A stretch of 64,000 nucleotides of DNA from Desulfosudis oleivorans (GCA_020723325.1 DYJD01000009.1:124001-188000); one strand, 5' to 3'. Counted from the first letter of the stretch, positions 41,636-51,811 are shown. Notes: generated from the letters alone by a model not told the origin. Numbers and translations are program-made.

Positions 41636-44050
41636 ATCAACAAGGAGCGCGGCGTGGACATCTATGTTGATTTCAAATCCATTACCGGCCTGTTCTTCCA
41701 GGCGGAACAAGAAAACCGCCGATTTCTGTTCGAGCATGAAGTTTACGAGCTGCTGCGGCTTTCCGGTGCGGAAACACCGCCCCGCTTCTTCTTGCTGGCC
41801 AAGGACGCCCGCCTGAATCCGGATCAGTTGACTGCGTTGCCGGGAACGGAAGTGATCATCAAGGTGGTATCGCCATTCATCACCCATAAAAGCGATGTGG
41901 GCGGCGTACGCATCACCAAAAAAGACCCGGAAAAAATTCTTTCCGCCATCCGGGCCATGCAATATGAAATCCCGGCTGCTTATACCCAAATGCTGGAGAG
42001 GAACCCACAGCTTACACCGCCTGTATACCAGGGATTGAAAGGAACCGCGCTGTCATCCGCAGTCGCTCAGGATATCAAGGGCATGCTCATCTGCCAATAT
42101 ATCCAGGATGTCACTGCGGAATTCGGCCATGAGCTGATCGTGAGCCTGAGAAGAACCAGGGAATTCGGCATGATCATCACTGCCGGGCTAGGCGGAACCG
42201 ACACGGAACTTTACGCCGAAAACCTGAAAAAAGGTCAGGCGGCCGTGGTGGCTTCCACGATCATGACCGACGGCCCCTCTTTTTTCAACCTCTTTAAGCA
42301 AACCATTTCCTATAAGACCTTGGCCGGCCTGACCCGCGGGCATAAGCGGGTGGTCACGGACGAACAATTGCTGGAATGCTTTTCCGCCTTCATTGCCCTG
42401 GGCAATCATTTTTCCCCTTTGAATCCGGACGCCGGATTTGTGATTGAAGAACTGGAAATCAATCCCTTCGGCTTTGCCGAATACCTGATGCTGCCCCTGG
42501 ACGGTCACTGCCGCTTTTCCAAACCCCAGGCCCTTGCTGTTCCAAGTCCCATTGCCAAAATTCACAACCTGCTCCATCCCAAGGACATCGCCATCATCGG
42601 TGTTTCGCGCCAAACCATGAATGTGGGCCGCATCATTCTCCAAAACATTCTGGCCAATGGTTTTAATCCTGCCCATGTTCACATCATCCACCCCACGGCC
42701 GACAACATCCAAGGGCTGCCGGTGGTGCCCGCCCTTGGCGACTTGAAAATCAAGGTGGATCTCCTGGTGCTGGCCGTGGAGGCGGAGCAGGTACCGGAAC
42801 TGGTGCATCAGATCATCAGTCGGGACGCGGCTGAAACCGTTCTGTTGATTCCAGGGGGCTTGGGCGAAAAAAAAGGCAGCACCGGCCGCAGCCGGGACAT
42901 TGAAGAAGCCATCCGCGCCTCCCGGAGCCTGCCGGGCGGCGGCCCTTTGTTTGTGGGCGGCAACAGTTTGGGGGTCCTGTCCCACCCTGGAAAATACGAC
43001 ACCTTTTTCATTCCAGAGGACAAGCTTCCCAAGCACCGCGGCGACCATCCCCGCACCAGCGCCTTTATCAGCCAGAGCGGGGCATATATGATCACCCGCA
43101 TGAGCAAACTTTCGTTTCTGGACCCGGCCTATGCGGTTTCCATCGGCAATCAGATCGATATGACCGCCGGGGAAATGATTCACTTCATCAATCAGATGGA
43201 TCAAATTCAAACCATCGCATCCTATATGGAAGGATTTCGCGATTTGGACGGCCTGAATTTCGCCCAGGCCATCCGCGCAGCGGTGCTGAACAACAAGGAC
43301 GTGATTTTCTACAAGGCCGGCAGAACCCCGGAAGGCAAGGACGCCATGTCCGGCCACACCGCCTCCCTGGCCAGTGATTATATGGTCTGCGAGGCCTGTG
43401 TTGGCCAGGCCGGGGCCATGGTGGCCGGCACCTTCACTGCCTTTGAAGGGCTTTTCCGGCTTTCGGCCGCCCTGCGCGGAAAAACCATCGCCGGCAACCG
43501 GCTGGCCGCGGTGAGCAACGCCGGTTATGAATCCGTGGGCATTGCCGACAATATTCTGGGGGAAGACTACCGCCTGGAAATGGCCCCCCTTACGCCGGAC
43601 ACCCGTAAGGCCCTGAAAGAAATTTTAGCCGCCGCCGGGCTGGCCCAACTGGTGGACGTGAACAATCCCATGGATCTAACCCCCATGGCTACCGCCGCGG
43701 TCTATGAAGCCGTCATTGAAGCCCTGCTCCAGGATGATACCACGGATGCGGTCATTGGCGCCCTGGTGCCCTTGACCCCTCTGCTGCAAACCCTGCCGCC
43801 CAAGGTTTCACCGGCGCCCCCATTGCCGGACGAAAGTTTAGCCGGGCGCATCACCAAGCTGGCGGCGGGTTTTCAAAAGCCTTTGATCATCGTGGTGGAC
43901 AGCGGCCCCTTGTACGACCCCCTGGCTGAAGCTTTCCATGCCGGTGGTCTGCCCATTTTCCGCTCCGCTGATCAGGCTGTCTGGGTCCTGGGCAAATATA
44001 TTCATGGCCGCCTGAAAGCCCGGCAGATCATTCGCGACACATCGACTTGA
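41621..44050 (+). CDS. NDP-forming acyl-CoA synthetase, ATP-grasp domain first
   Basis: Two neighbouring ATGs (41621, 41627) are likely starts; no strong ribosome site is visible, and part of the upstream sequence is a repeat. The product of about 809 residues has an N-terminal ATP-grasp domain (K-S-D-V-G-G-V-R, E-F-G-M-I-I-T-A-G-L-G-G), then a CoA-binding domain (I-A-I-I-G-V-S-R) and a succinyl-CoA-ligase-like domain with M-S-G-H-T-A-S-L around the phosphohistidine. This is the beta-alpha order, opposite to the enzyme at 6465. Both likely make ATP from acyl-CoAs. Confidence 0.9.
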   Translation: MAMKKINKERGVDIYVDFKSITGLFFQAEQENRRFLFEHEVYELLRLSGAETPPRFFLLAKDARLNPDQLTALPGTEVIIKVVSPFITHKSDVGGVRITKKDPEKILSAIRAMQYEIPAAYTQMLERNPQLTPPVYQGLKGTALSSAVAQDIKGMLICQYIQDVTAEFGHELIVSLRRTREFGMIITAGLGGTDTELYAENLKKGQAAVVASTIMTDGPSFFNLFKQTISYKTLAGLTRGHKRVVTDEQLLECFSAFIALGNHFSPLNPDAGFVIEELEINPFGFAEYLMLPLDGHCRFSKPQALAVPSPIAKIHNLLHPKDIAIIGVSRQTMNVGRIILQNILANGFNPAHVHIIHPTADNIQGLPVVPALGDLKIKVDLLVLAVEAEQVPELVHQIISRDAAETVLLIPGGLGEKKGSTGRSRDIEEAIRASRSLPGGGPLFVGGNSLGVLSHPGKYDTFFIPEDKLPKHRGDHPRTSAFISQSGAYMITRMSKLSFLDPAYAVSIGNQIDMTAGEMIHFINQMDQIQTIASYMEGFRDLDGLNFAQAIRAAVLNNKDVIFYKAGRTPEGKDAMSGHTASLASDYMVCEACVGQAGAMVAGTFTAFEGLFRLSAALRGKTIAGNRLAAVSNAGYESVGIADNILGEDYRLEMAPLTPDTRKALKEILAAAGLAQLVDVNNPMDLTPMATAAVYEAVIEALLQDDTTDAVIGALVPLTPLLQTLPPKVSPAPPLPDESLAGRITKLAAGFQKPLIIVVDSGPLYDPLAEAFHAGGLPIFRSADQAVWVLGKYIHGRLKARQIIRDTST

Positions 44051-44098
44051 CAGATTTGATTATTACCGAGCCTTGAATTTAAATATAAGGAGTTCGTG

Positions 44099-45592
44099 AT
44101 GGCAGAGGAAATACAAGCGAAAAACAAACGGCGGAAAAAAGTCCTGTTCTTCAATACGATTCTGATCTTGATCAGCTTTATCGCCACGCTGATGTCCACA
44201 CTTTTGGTCAAACTGGCCGGTTTATCCAGCATAACCCATGGTCAGATTATTTTTTTATTTTTGGTTTCCGCAGGTGTGATGGCCTTGTATCTGATCGGCA
44301 TCCGTTCCCTGACGGAAGTCACCAAAAGCACCGCCAATACCATTTTCTTTTCCCAATATATATTCTGGTTGTTGTTATATGTGGTCTGGGTTTTTTGGCT
44401 CAATGAGGCCCGCACCATGGGCCTTTTTTTCGCCATCCTGGGTCTTTGCTTTCTGATCGCCAGTTCCAATCTGCTTTGGTCGCTTTCCATCTCCATCATG
44501 CTGCCGCTTCTCCATCTCGGCGCGGCCTACACCGGTATTTATCATTTTCATCAAAGCGGCTCAATGAAACAGGATTTCTTCTATACCCTCTGTTTTCTTC
44601 CTTCGGCAATACTGATATCTTATCTCGCAGAGCAGTTCGGCCGGCAAAAAAAGGAGATTCTGAAAGCCAAAACCCATGCGGAAGAAACCAGGGATTCCCT
44701 GGGGGCACTTATCAAGAATGTAAGCCAAAAAATCGAAACCTTGAATTCCGCTTCAGAAGGATTGCTGGGCCTGTCCAAAAAAATGAATTCCACCACGGAT
44801 GAAATTGCGGCCAAATCCATGGAAGTGACCTCGTCTTCTAAAGATATGAGTACCAATATCAATTCCGTGGCCGATTCCATGAACGAGACTTCAGACCGTA
44901 TCGGTATGATTGCCACCTCCATTGAGGAAATGACTTCCACCATCAACGAAATTTCCCAGCATTCCGGCAAGGCCCAGGACATATCCAGCCAGGCCGTAAA
45001 CCAGTCCATCGTGGTCTCCCAAAAAGTGGAGGACCTGGGCAAGGTCGCCCAGGAGATCGGCAACATCACCGAGGTGATCTCGGAAATTTCAGAGCAGACC
45101 AATCTGCTGGCTTTAAACGCCACCATCGAGGCGGCCCGGGCCGGTGAGGCCGGCAAGGGCTTTGCTGTCGTGGCCAATGAAATCAAGGAACTGGCCCGGC
45201 AAACGGCCCACGCCACTCTTAAAATCAAAGAGCAAATCAAGAGCATTCAAGGCACCACCGCCACAACGGCAAATGAAATCGCCGGCATTATGAAGATCAT
45301 CAATGAAGTCAACGATATAATTTCCTCCATCGCCATGGCCATCAGCGAGCAGTCCTCCACCACTCGGGAAGTGGCCGACAATGTGGCCCAGACTTCCATG
45401 GGAATATCAGAAGTCAATAAAACGGCTGTCAGTGGCTCCAAATTCGCTACAGAAATCGCCAAGGCCATATCGGAAGTAAATGAGGATGTGGGCCGGATAT
45501 CAGAGAGCAGCTCCCATGTAAACCAAAGCGCCGTCACCTTGGCGGAACTGGCCCAAGGCCTCAGCCGACTGACCCAGGAGTTCGTCAAGTAA
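44099..45592 (+). CDS. Methyl-accepting chemotaxis protein
   Basis: ATG 44099 follows AAGGAG by 6 bases. The 497-residue receptor starts with a long hydrophobic N-terminal region of about six membrane helices (to about residue 180) instead of a periplasmic sensor. The cytoplasmic part has the hairpin tip [19 protein letters not shown] (about 338-356). There is no clear HAMP domain. It probably senses something within the membrane, such as redox state or lipids, and signals to CheA. Confidence 0.92.
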   Translation: MAEEIQAKNKRRKKVLFFNTILILISFIATLMSTLLVKLAGLSSITHGQIIFLFLVSAGVMALYLIGIRSLTEVTKSTANTIFFSQYIFWLLLYVVWVFWLNEARTMGLFFAILGLCFLIASSNLLWSLSISIMLPLLHLGAAYTGIYHFHQSGSMKQDFFYTLCFLPSAILISYLAEQFGRQKKEILKAKTHAEETRDSLGALIKNVSQKIETLNSASEGLLGLSKKMNSTTDEIAAKSMEVTSSSKDMSTNINSVADSMNETSDRIGMIATSIEEMTSTINEISQHSGKAQDISSQAVNQSIVVSQKVEDLGKVAQEIGNITEVISEISEQTNLLALNATIEAARAGEAGKGFAVVANEIKELARQTAHATLKIKEQIKSIQGTTATTANEIAGIMKIINEVNDIISSIAMAISEQSSTTREVADNVAQTSMGISEVNKTAVSGSKFATEIAKAISEVNEDVGRISESSSHVNQSAVTLAELAQGLSRLTQEFVK

Positions 45593-45593
45593 G

Positions 45594-46694
45594 TTGGAAA
45601 AACAGGCTCTTGAAAAGCTGCGGCACGCCCTTTTGGCCTGGTATGCTGCTGAAAACCGCCGCCTTCCCTGGCGGCAGAGCAGTGATCCTTATGCTATCTG
45701 GGTTTCGGAAATCATGCTGCAGCAGACCCGGGTGGAAACCGTGATCCCCTACTACCAACGCTTTCTGGGACGTTTTCCCCAAATCCACACCCTGGCCCGG
45801 GCCGATTTGGAAACCGTTCTGAAACTGTGGGAGGGGCTTGGTTATTATGCCCGGGCCCGCAACCTGCACAAAGCTGCCGGGATCGTATGCCGGGAACATG
45901 GTGGAAGACTGCCTGAAGATCCGGAGCAGCTCCGCCGTCTTCCAGGTATAGGTGACTATATTGCCGCAGCCTTGGCAAGCATCGCTTTCGGCCGGCCGGC
46001 GGCGGTGGTGGACGGGAATGTCAAGCGCGTCCTGGCCCGCCTCTTTATGGAAAAAGCCGCGGTGAATGATTCTGCCGCCAAGCAGCGTTTTATGCGCCTT
46101 GCGGATGAAATCCTGGATCGCCATAATCCCGGCCAATTCAACCAGGCCATGATGGAGCTTGGACAAAGGATCTGCACTCCCCGCAATCCGGTTTGCCCTG
46201 TTTGTCCCATCCAGGCTTTTTGCCGGGCCTTTCAGGAACAGTCCGTCGCCGACTTTCCCCGACGGCTCCCAAGCAAAATACCTCCTTTGCGCAAAATGGT
46301 CTTCGTTCTGATCGCGCGGGAAGACCGTTTCTTGATCATCCGCCGTCCCAATCAAGGGCTTTTGGGGGGACTTTGGGAATTGCCCGGACAAGAATTCCAG
46401 GGAAGAAAAATCAGTCCGGAAAAAATGGCGGAATCGGTTCGAGGCCTGACGGGCCTGATCGTCACAACCCCGAAACTCTTGGGAAACGTCCGCCACGCCT
46501 ATACCCATTTCCGGGTTTCCGCCGATCTGTATTGCTGCCGTTATCTTGAAGGTCGGATAGTTCTGGCCGGCCACACGGCTTATCAGTGGATTCATCCAGA
46601 CGAATCAAGCCGCTATGCTTTCCATAAACTGATTCACAAAATGGGGGGAATGGTTACTGAATGCGGGATCACAAAGTTTTTCATTAACCGTTAG
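45594..46694 (+). CDS. mutY: A/G-specific adenine glycosylase MutY
   Basis: A TTG at 45594, one base after the chemoreceptor stop, gives a 366-residue protein starting M-E-K-Q-A-L-E. The helix-hairpin-helix part L-P-G-I-G-D-Y-I-A-A-A, the catalytic E-I-M-L-Q-Q-T-R, and the Fe-S cluster motif C-T-P-R-N-P-V-C-P-V-C-P-I-Q-A-F-C near 199-215 are present. A C-terminal Nudix-like domain (about 240-355) recognises 8-oxoG. It removes adenine mispaired with 8-oxoguanine. Confidence 0.94.
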   Translation: MEKQALEKLRHALLAWYAAENRRLPWRQSSDPYAIWVSEIMLQQTRVETVIPYYQRFLGRFPQIHTLARADLETVLKLWEGLGYYARARNLHKAAGIVCREHGGRLPEDPEQLRRLPGIGDYIAAALASIAFGRPAAVVDGNVKRVLARLFMEKAAVNDSAAKQRFMRLADEILDRHNPGQFNQAMMELGQRICTPRNPVCPVCPIQAFCRAFQEQSVADFPRRLPSKIPPLRKMVFVLIAREDRFLIIRRPNQGLLGGLWELPGQEFQGRKISPEKMAESVRGLTGLIVTTPKLLGNVRHAYTHFRVSADLYCCRYLEGRIVLAGHTAYQWIHPDESSRYAFHKLIHKMGGMVTECGITKFFINR

Positions 46695-46769
46695 CAATCA
46701 GCAATTGATTATTAGTTATTCGCTGTTTTTGCGGGTTTTAACGATTAATAATCAATTGATAACGGTTAA
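46684..46769. terminator. Long imperfect inverted repeat after mutY
   Basis: TTAACCGTTA (46684-46693) pairs with TAACGGTTAA (46760-46769), and AATTGATTATTA (46703-46714) with TAATAATCAATT (46746-46757). The left arm overlaps the mutY stop. The loop holds a T run (GTTTTTGC), so termination is possible, but it may also be a small repeat element. Confidence 0.5.
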
Positions 46770-46833
46770 TTGTTAATGAAAAGACAGTGCGTTTCCCTTG
46801 CTGCCCCCAAGACCCAATGCGATGGCCTTGCCG

Positions 46834-46859
46834 TAGGGGCGGTTCGCGAACCGCCCCTA
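46834..46859. repeat. 26-bp perfect palindrome, GTAGGGGCGGTTCGCG type
   Basis: The palindrome is centred on TTCGCGAA and flanked by arms GGGGCGG and CCGCCCC. Such sequences occur as dispersed extragenic repeats in many bacteria. The rest of the gap between 46695 and 47220 holds only poor, low-quality frames. Confidence 0.8.
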
Positions 46860-47220
46860 ACCATCAGCTGGAAGTCCCGACCTTTCCTGCCGGCGAATCG
46901 CCTTTGGGAGAAAAGCGGGGTGAAAAAAAAGGAAAAAAACTCGATACCGACCCCGACCCCGAGAGGCTAGATGGCAGAGGTAAAATCCAATCACGAATCG
47001 CTTGGATAAAAGTTTGGTAATTAATGGCTGCATATTCCGCGTCAAGTTTACATGCGATTCCTTGAGCAGCGGCCTTTTCCCTTGACAGCCCGACTCGTTT
47101 TGCCTATAATCTTTTTCAAATCAAACAATTCCCTTTTCATACCCCAATTTGTTTTCCGGTAGGAAAACAAACGCAGAACTATTTGAATCATCCATCATAA
47201 TCGAAATTCAGGGAGGATCT

Positions 47221-48618
47221 ATGCGGCCGGACCGAAATGCCTTCAAAAAATCCTTAGCGTTTTTTTTGCTTGCGGCGATTTTATCGTATCTCGCTCTCGC
47301 GGGCCGAGCCGAGGCCCTCATCATCGGGTCCGACATGTGGGGTATCGACTTCCGCTTCAACAATCCCGGCGCCCGGGCCAATGCCATGGGCGGCGCCTTC
47401 ATCGGTCTGGCGGACGATGCTACGGCGGCCTATGCCAATCCGGCCGGGTTGACTATCCTGGACAAACCGGAACTGTCACTTGAATACAAAGCCTCGGACA
47501 ACAAGGTGATCATCGAGGATGACCGCGGCCAAACCGATTACAAGAATAAACTGAACGGCGCCTCCTTTATCAGCTTTGTATATCCCTCGGATAAAATCAC
47601 AGTCGCTGTTTTTCAACATAAATTAATGGACATTAATAGCAAATTCGAATTTTGGGCAAGAAGCAATCGCTCGACGCCCTTTCCCGGTGAAAAGCCTCCG
47701 ACAACAACACCGACGACCCCGCCGGCAAACGGCGGCACCACGCCCCCCACGCCCACTGATCCAGGCACAGGACCTGCTGATCCAGGCACAGGCCCGGCCG
47801 ATCCGCCCGGGGAACAAACCACCTATTCCAAGCAGAAGATCAATATTGAAATGGATGTCGATACATACGGCATAGGTGTGGGTGTCAAGCTGGCGAAATC
47901 GTTTTCATTGGGTATGGCCGTGGGATTCGACCAACTGGATTATTACATGGAACTCCGCAATCGAAAAATGAGCAACAACCAGGATATCAACGACCGGCTG
48001 CTGGTGATAAACGACAACGATACTGCCGAACACTACACCTTTTCCTGTCTGTGGAACCCCATCGGCAACCTGAATATCGGCGCGGTCTACCGCTTATCAC
48101 CCAAATTCAATGTGCGGGTTACGGAAAACCAATATAATGAAACCGATCAAACCTTCACCACTTCCTGGGATCGTGAAACCAAAGTGAAACTCCCGGACAG
48201 TTACGGCCTGGGGCTTTCCTATCGTTTTTTATCCAATTATACCGTTGCGGTGGACGCCGATTATGTGGAATATTCCGATCTTTCCGATGACGTCATTGAG
48301 GGCACTGACGGTAAGCGGGTCAAAGAGGTGGAAGCACCGGATAAGCTGGAAGTTCATGCCGGCTTCGAAGGCGCGTTCATTGCCTTTGACATCCCCATGG
48401 CCCTGCGTTGCGGCTATTACTACCGCCCGGGCCATCGCTTTGAATTCGTAGCCCAAAATCAGGAATTTCGAAAAAAACTGACCGCCGGGGAAGATGATCA
48501 TATCTTCTCGCTGGGCTTCGGTCTGGTGCCCAATGAGCAATTCCAGCTTGATCTCGCGGCCAGCGCCGGTGAATTCGAGAAATCCGGAATTGTCTCCGTG
48601 GTATATCGGTTTAAATAG
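47221..48618 (+). CDS. FadL/OMPP1-family outer membrane transport protein
   Basis: ATG 47221 follows AGGGAGG. The 465-residue protein has a signal peptide (about 1-32) and then G-A-R-A-N-A-M-G-G-A-F-I-G-L-A-D-D and A-N-P-A-G-L, the N-terminal hatch motif of FadL/TodX channels. The rest is beta-barrel-like. A low-complexity insert of Pro/Thr/Gly near residues 158-200 (P-T-T-T-P-T-T-P-P) is unusual, and probably a long loop. It likely moves hydrophobic compounds across the outer membrane. The caspase-like gene follows after 40 bp. Confidence 0.88.
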   Translation: MRPDRNAFKKSLAFFLLAAILSYLALAGRAEALIIGSDMWGIDFRFNNPGARANAMGGAFIGLADDATAAYANPAGLTILDKPELSLEYKASDNKVIIEDDRGQTDYKNKLNGASFISFVYPSDKITVAVFQHKLMDINSKFEFWARSNRSTPFPGEKPPTTTPTTPPANGGTTPPTPTDPGTGPADPGTGPADPPGEQTTYSKQKINIEMDVDTYGIGVGVKLAKSFSLGMAVGFDQLDYYMELRNRKMSNNQDINDRLLVINDNDTAEHYTFSCLWNPIGNLNIGAVYRLSPKFNVRVTENQYNETDQTFTTSWDRETKVKLPDSYGLGLSYRFLSNYTVAVDADYVEYSDLSDDVIEGTDGKRVKEVEAPDKLEVHAGFEGAFIAFDIPMALRCGYYYRPGHRFEFVAQNQEFRKKLTAGEDDHIFSLGFGLVPNEQFQLDLAASAGEFEKSGIVSVVYRFK

Positions 48619-48658
48619 CCTCTCCGTGTTTATCCGGACCTGAAAGAGGTACAGCCCC

Positions 48659-49882
48659 ATGATAAAAAACATATGGAACATACAGATCCGCTTCAGCTTG
48701 ATCATCATTGCCCTGGCCATGGTTCCCATAACCACGGCCTATGGAATCGACGACTTTGCGAAATACTATCTTGAAGGCTTGGAAAACAAGCAAAAAGGCG
48801 ACTATCAGGCGGCACTCACGGCTTTCAGCAAGGCCATGGAGGAAAACAATGAAGAAGCCGCACGGGTGCGATTTTACGGCATGCGCTACGAAGAATATTT
48901 CCCCCTGCGGGAAAAAGGCATCTGTCATTATTTTCTCAAGCAATACCCCCAGGCCCTGAATGAACTGGAAGCCTCCATTGCCAAAACGCCCACAGATGAA
49001 GCCCTGAAATATCTCAAGTTAACCATGCAGGAAATTTCCAAGAGCAAGCCGGAAGATCTGCCCGAAATCGTTCAAACCCCGCCGGAATTGGCTGAGCCGC
49101 CTTCGGCGGCCAAGATAAATCCTGCCGCGGTTGCCGTCATCATCGGCAACCGCGACTATCAAAACAAAGATATCCCGCCGGTCAACTATGCTGTTCAGGA
49201 TGCCCGGCTTGTCAAGGAGTATCTGATCAAGACCTTTGGATACCGGGAGGGCAATATCATTTTCCGCACCAATGCCACCAAAGGTGTTTTTGAAAACATA
49301 TTTGGAACCGCCGAAACCCACAAAGCCATGCTTTTCGACTATCTAAAACCAAAGGAGTCTGAGTTGTTCGTGTACTACTCCGGCCATGGGGCCCCCAGCC
49401 TGGAAACCAGAAAAGGCTATATTCTGCCCGTGGACGGCAACCCCAACAATGTGACCATCGGCGGCTACTCCCTTGACCTGCTCTACAACAATCTTGCCAA
49501 GCTCAACGCCAAATCGGTGGTGGTGGTGACCGATGCCTGTTTTTCCGGCGCGCCCCTGTTTCAAAAGGCCAGCCCGGTGGGCATCATCGTGGAAAATCCC
49601 CTGGCGGCGGTCCAAAACACCAGCATCATCAATTCCTCATCCGGCACCGAGCTGTCCAGTTGGTATCCCCAGAAAGGGCACGGGCTGTTTACTTATTTTT
49701 TTCTTTTGGGCCTTACGGGCAAAGCCGATGCCGACGCCGACAAGCAGGTCACCCTGCGGGAGCTTTCCGCTTTTCTGAACGACAACATTTCCTATATGGC
49801 CAGGGAACTGCATAACGGCCGGAAGCAGACACCCACCATCATCTCCGGCAATGACAACACAACCCTCATCACTTATAAATGA
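48659..49882 (+). CDS. Exported caspase-like (C14) protease with N-terminal TPR-like region
   Basis: The 407-residue protein has an N-terminal signal peptide (about 1-28), a helical TPR-like part (F-A-K-Y-Y-L-E-G-L-E-N-K-Q-K-G-D-Y), and a caspase domain from about 158. The catalytic histidine is in Y-Y-S-G-H-G (near 243) and the cysteine in T-D-A-C-F-S-G (near 300). It should act in the periplasm or on the outer face. It overlaps the next gene by 4 bp (ATGA), showing co-translation with a DUF4384 protein. Confidence 0.9.
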   Translation: MIKNIWNIQIRFSLIIIALAMVPITTAYGIDDFAKYYLEGLENKQKGDYQAALTAFSKAMEENNEEAARVRFYGMRYEEYFPLREKGICHYFLKQYPQALNELEASIAKTPTDEALKYLKLTMQEISKSKPEDLPEIVQTPPELAEPPSAAKINPAAVAVIIGNRDYQNKDIPPVNYAVQDARLVKEYLIKTFGYREGNIIFRTNATKGVFENIFGTAETHKAMLFDYLKPKESELFVYYSGHGAPSLETRKGYILPVDGNPNNVTIGGYSLDLLYNNLAKLNAKSVVVVTDACFSGAPLFQKASPVGIIVENPLAAVQNTSIINSSSGTELSSWYPQKGHGLFTYFFLLGLTGKADADADKQVTLRELSAFLNDNISYMARELHNGRKQTPTIISGNDNTTLITYK

Positions 49883-50736
49883 CTATGGCTGCTAAAATTT
49901 TTCTTTTCTCACTTTTGATGATCCATCTGCTTGTTTCAATCCCTGCCCTTGCCGATCAAACCGTTGTCGCCACCGGTGAGGCTTTTTTAGCCCACATCAC
50001 CCCGGAGGAAGGTCAACGCCAGGCCCTGCAAAAAGCCCGGGCCCAGGCCGTGGAACAGGTCTGCGGGGTACGCTTGCAGGCCGAAGCCTTTGTGCACAAC
50101 AACACCTTGCAGGATGATTTTATTCATTCCGTTTCTTACGGCCAGGTGGTTTCCGAAGAGATTTTGAAATGGGAAGCCGAGGTGATTCAGGACTCCCCCA
50201 AGACGCCGCCGGCATTCGCCTACCGGGTGAACATCAAAGCCGCCGTGGCCAAGATCAACGATGACCCGGATCCCTTTTTCAAGGTGAATCTGAAGCTGAA
50301 CAAATCCGTGTTCCATTCCGGGGATGAAATGATCGCGACCATCAGCGCCACCAAGCCCTGCTACATCAATGTCCTGAATTTTTCAGCGGACGGCAGCGTC
50401 ATCCTGCTTTTCCCCAACCACCTGCGCAAGGACAATCATATCGAAACCGACCGCAAATATGAGATCCCTACCCCCGCAGACCGCAAAGGTGTCCTGAAAC
50501 TCCAGGTTTCCACCCTGCCCGGCGACGCGGAAAACGTGGAGCATATCAAGGTGCTGGCCACCCATGAGCCCTTGCATTTGCTGGAAGGCTTCGATGCCCG
50601 CGGGCAATACAGTGTCATGGAAACCACCCGCTTTGCCGCCGTGGAAGTGGCCCGCCTGGTGGCTTCCATCCCCATGAAAAGCCGGGCCGAAACCACGGTT
50701 GCCTATAAAGTGGTTTCAGTCGTGAAACAACCGTAA
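49879..50736 (+). CDS. Exported DUF4384 protein
   Basis: The ATG overlaps the caspase stop (ATGA). Residues 1-24 are a signal peptide ending A-L-A. A helical region (A-Q-A-V-E-Q-V-C-G-V) is followed by a beta-rich DUF4384 domain (about 130-240): L-N-K-S-V-F-H-S-G-D-E, A-T-K-P-C-Y-I-N-V-L-N-F and I-L-L-F-P-N. DUF4384 domains often sit in the same operons as extracytoplasmic caspase-like or kinase proteins and are presumed substrate- or ligand-binding. Confidence 0.85.
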   Translation: MTMAAKIFLFSLLMIHLLVSIPALADQTVVATGEAFLAHITPEEGQRQALQKARAQAVEQVCGVRLQAEAFVHNNTLQDDFIHSVSYGQVVSEEILKWEAEVIQDSPKTPPAFAYRVNIKAAVAKINDDPDPFFKVNLKLNKSVFHSGDEMIATISATKPCYINVLNFSADGSVILLFPNHLRKDNHIETDRKYEIPTPADRKGVLKLQVSTLPGDAENVEHIKVLATHEPLHLLEGFDARGQYSVMETTRFAAVEVARLVASIPMKSRAETTVAYKVVSVVKQP

Positions 50737-50779
50737 GGGAAATGAAAAAGCGAATCTCCGACTTGAAAGGATCTCGACA

Positions 50780-51352
50780 ATGGCAAAAACATTCAAGCTT
50801 GTGTTTGAAGGTAAACTGACCGGGACAAACCCGCTGGAAGAAGTCAAGCAGAATCTGGCGGCAGTATTAAAAAAAACCCCCGCGGCAATGGATCAACTGT
50901 TTGCCGATGTGCCGGTGGTCATCAAAACCGCAGCTGACGACGCGACAGCAGCGAAATATGAGGCCGCATTCAAAAAGGCCGGCGCTGTGATCCAGCTCAT
51001 CGAAATGAAACGCCGGTCCGATATCGCCGCCGGCGGGATGATCCTGACCAATGTGGAGACAGTCCCCGGCGCAACCATTGTGGAACATTTTGGTCTGGTT
51101 GCCGGCAACACCATCCGTGCCAAACATGTGGGACGCGATATCATGGCATCTCTGAAGAATCTTATCGGCGGTGAGCTGAAGGGTTATACGGAGCTGCTGA
51201 AGGAGTCCAGGGAACAGGCCGTGGAACGTATGGCGAATCAGGCCCGCCAACTTGGTGCCAATGCCATTGTCAATGTCCGCTTTTCGACCTCTTCCGTTGC
51301 CCAGGGAGCGGCTGAACTGTATGCTTATGGAACGGCCGTCCGCGTAGAATAA
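50780..51352 (+). CDS. YbjQ/UPF0145-family protein with N-terminal extension
   Basis: The 190-residue protein has an N-terminal alpha/beta domain of about 75 residues and then a YbjQ domain: M-I-L-T-N-V-E-T-V-P-G-A (about 87-98), I-R-A-K-H-V-G-R-D and A-N-A-I-V-N-V-R-F. The YbjQ family forms pentamers and is presumed to bind metals or ligands; function unknown. A similar gene follows after 9 bp. Confidence 0.88.
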   Translation: MAKTFKLVFEGKLTGTNPLEEVKQNLAAVLKKTPAAMDQLFADVPVVIKTAADDATAAKYEAAFKKAGAVIQLIEMKRRSDIAAGGMILTNVETVPGATIVEHFGLVAGNTIRAKHVGRDIMASLKNLIGGELKGYTELLKESREQAVERMANQARQLGANAIVNVRFSTSSVAQGAAELYAYGTAVRVE

Positions 51353-51361
51353 GGAGGCAGA

Positions 51362-51811
51362 ATGGAACAACTGATCATCTTTCTCATCCTGATCGCCGTC
51401 GGATATACGGCCGGCACCATCAACGAGAAAAAGCATTACAAAGCCATCGAGGCACGCGAGCAGGCCTTTCTGATAATGCCGGCCGTGACTTTCTGGAAAG
51501 CGTCAATGACGAATGCCGTTATCCTGAAGGCCGAATTGGTCTCCGGCAATGCCGTTATCGCTGTTGATTATTTCAAGCAGTTTTTAGCAGGGTTGCGCAA
51601 AATATTCGGCGGGCCAGTGAGATCCTATGAAAGCCTACTCGACCGCGCCCGCCGGGAAGCAATACTGCGCATGAAAGAAGCGGCGGGAAACGCATCTATC
51701 ATTGTGAATGTCCGCATTGAAACATCCACCATCGGACAGAGCGGCAGGCGGCAGAACGCGACCTGTGTCGAAGCAATAGCCTATGGAACGGCATTGACCA
51801 TTGAAAGATAA
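51362..51811 (+). CDS. Second YbjQ-like protein, membrane-anchored
   Basis: The 149-residue product starts with a hydrophobic segment (I-I-F-L-I-L-I-A-V-G-Y-T-A), so it is probably anchored. The YbjQ-like part repeats motifs of the preceding protein (L-L-D-R-A-R-R-E-A-I-L-R-M, I-V-N-V-R-I-E-T-S). It may be a tandem duplicate with a different N-terminus. Confidence 0.8.
   Translation: MEQLIIFLILIAVGYTAGTINEKKHYKAIEAREQAFLIMPAVTFWKASMTNAVILKAELVSGNAVIAVDYFKQFLAGLRKIFGGPVRSYESLLDRARREAILRMKEAAGNASIIVNVRIETSTIGQSGRRQNATCVEAIAYGTALTIER

Noticed and set aside
42188-43357. 389-codon minus-strand frame opposite the second acyl-CoA synthetase
   Set aside because: Antisense of a clear enzyme gene; no domain and no ribosome site.
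45585-46595. 336-codon minus-strand frame opposite mutY
   Set aside because: Antisense shadow of MutY, whose motifs are all intact on the plus strand.
46770-46970. 66-codon plus-strand frame containing the palindromic repeat
   Set aside because: It reads through the 26-bp palindrome and has no family, ribosome site or codon bias.
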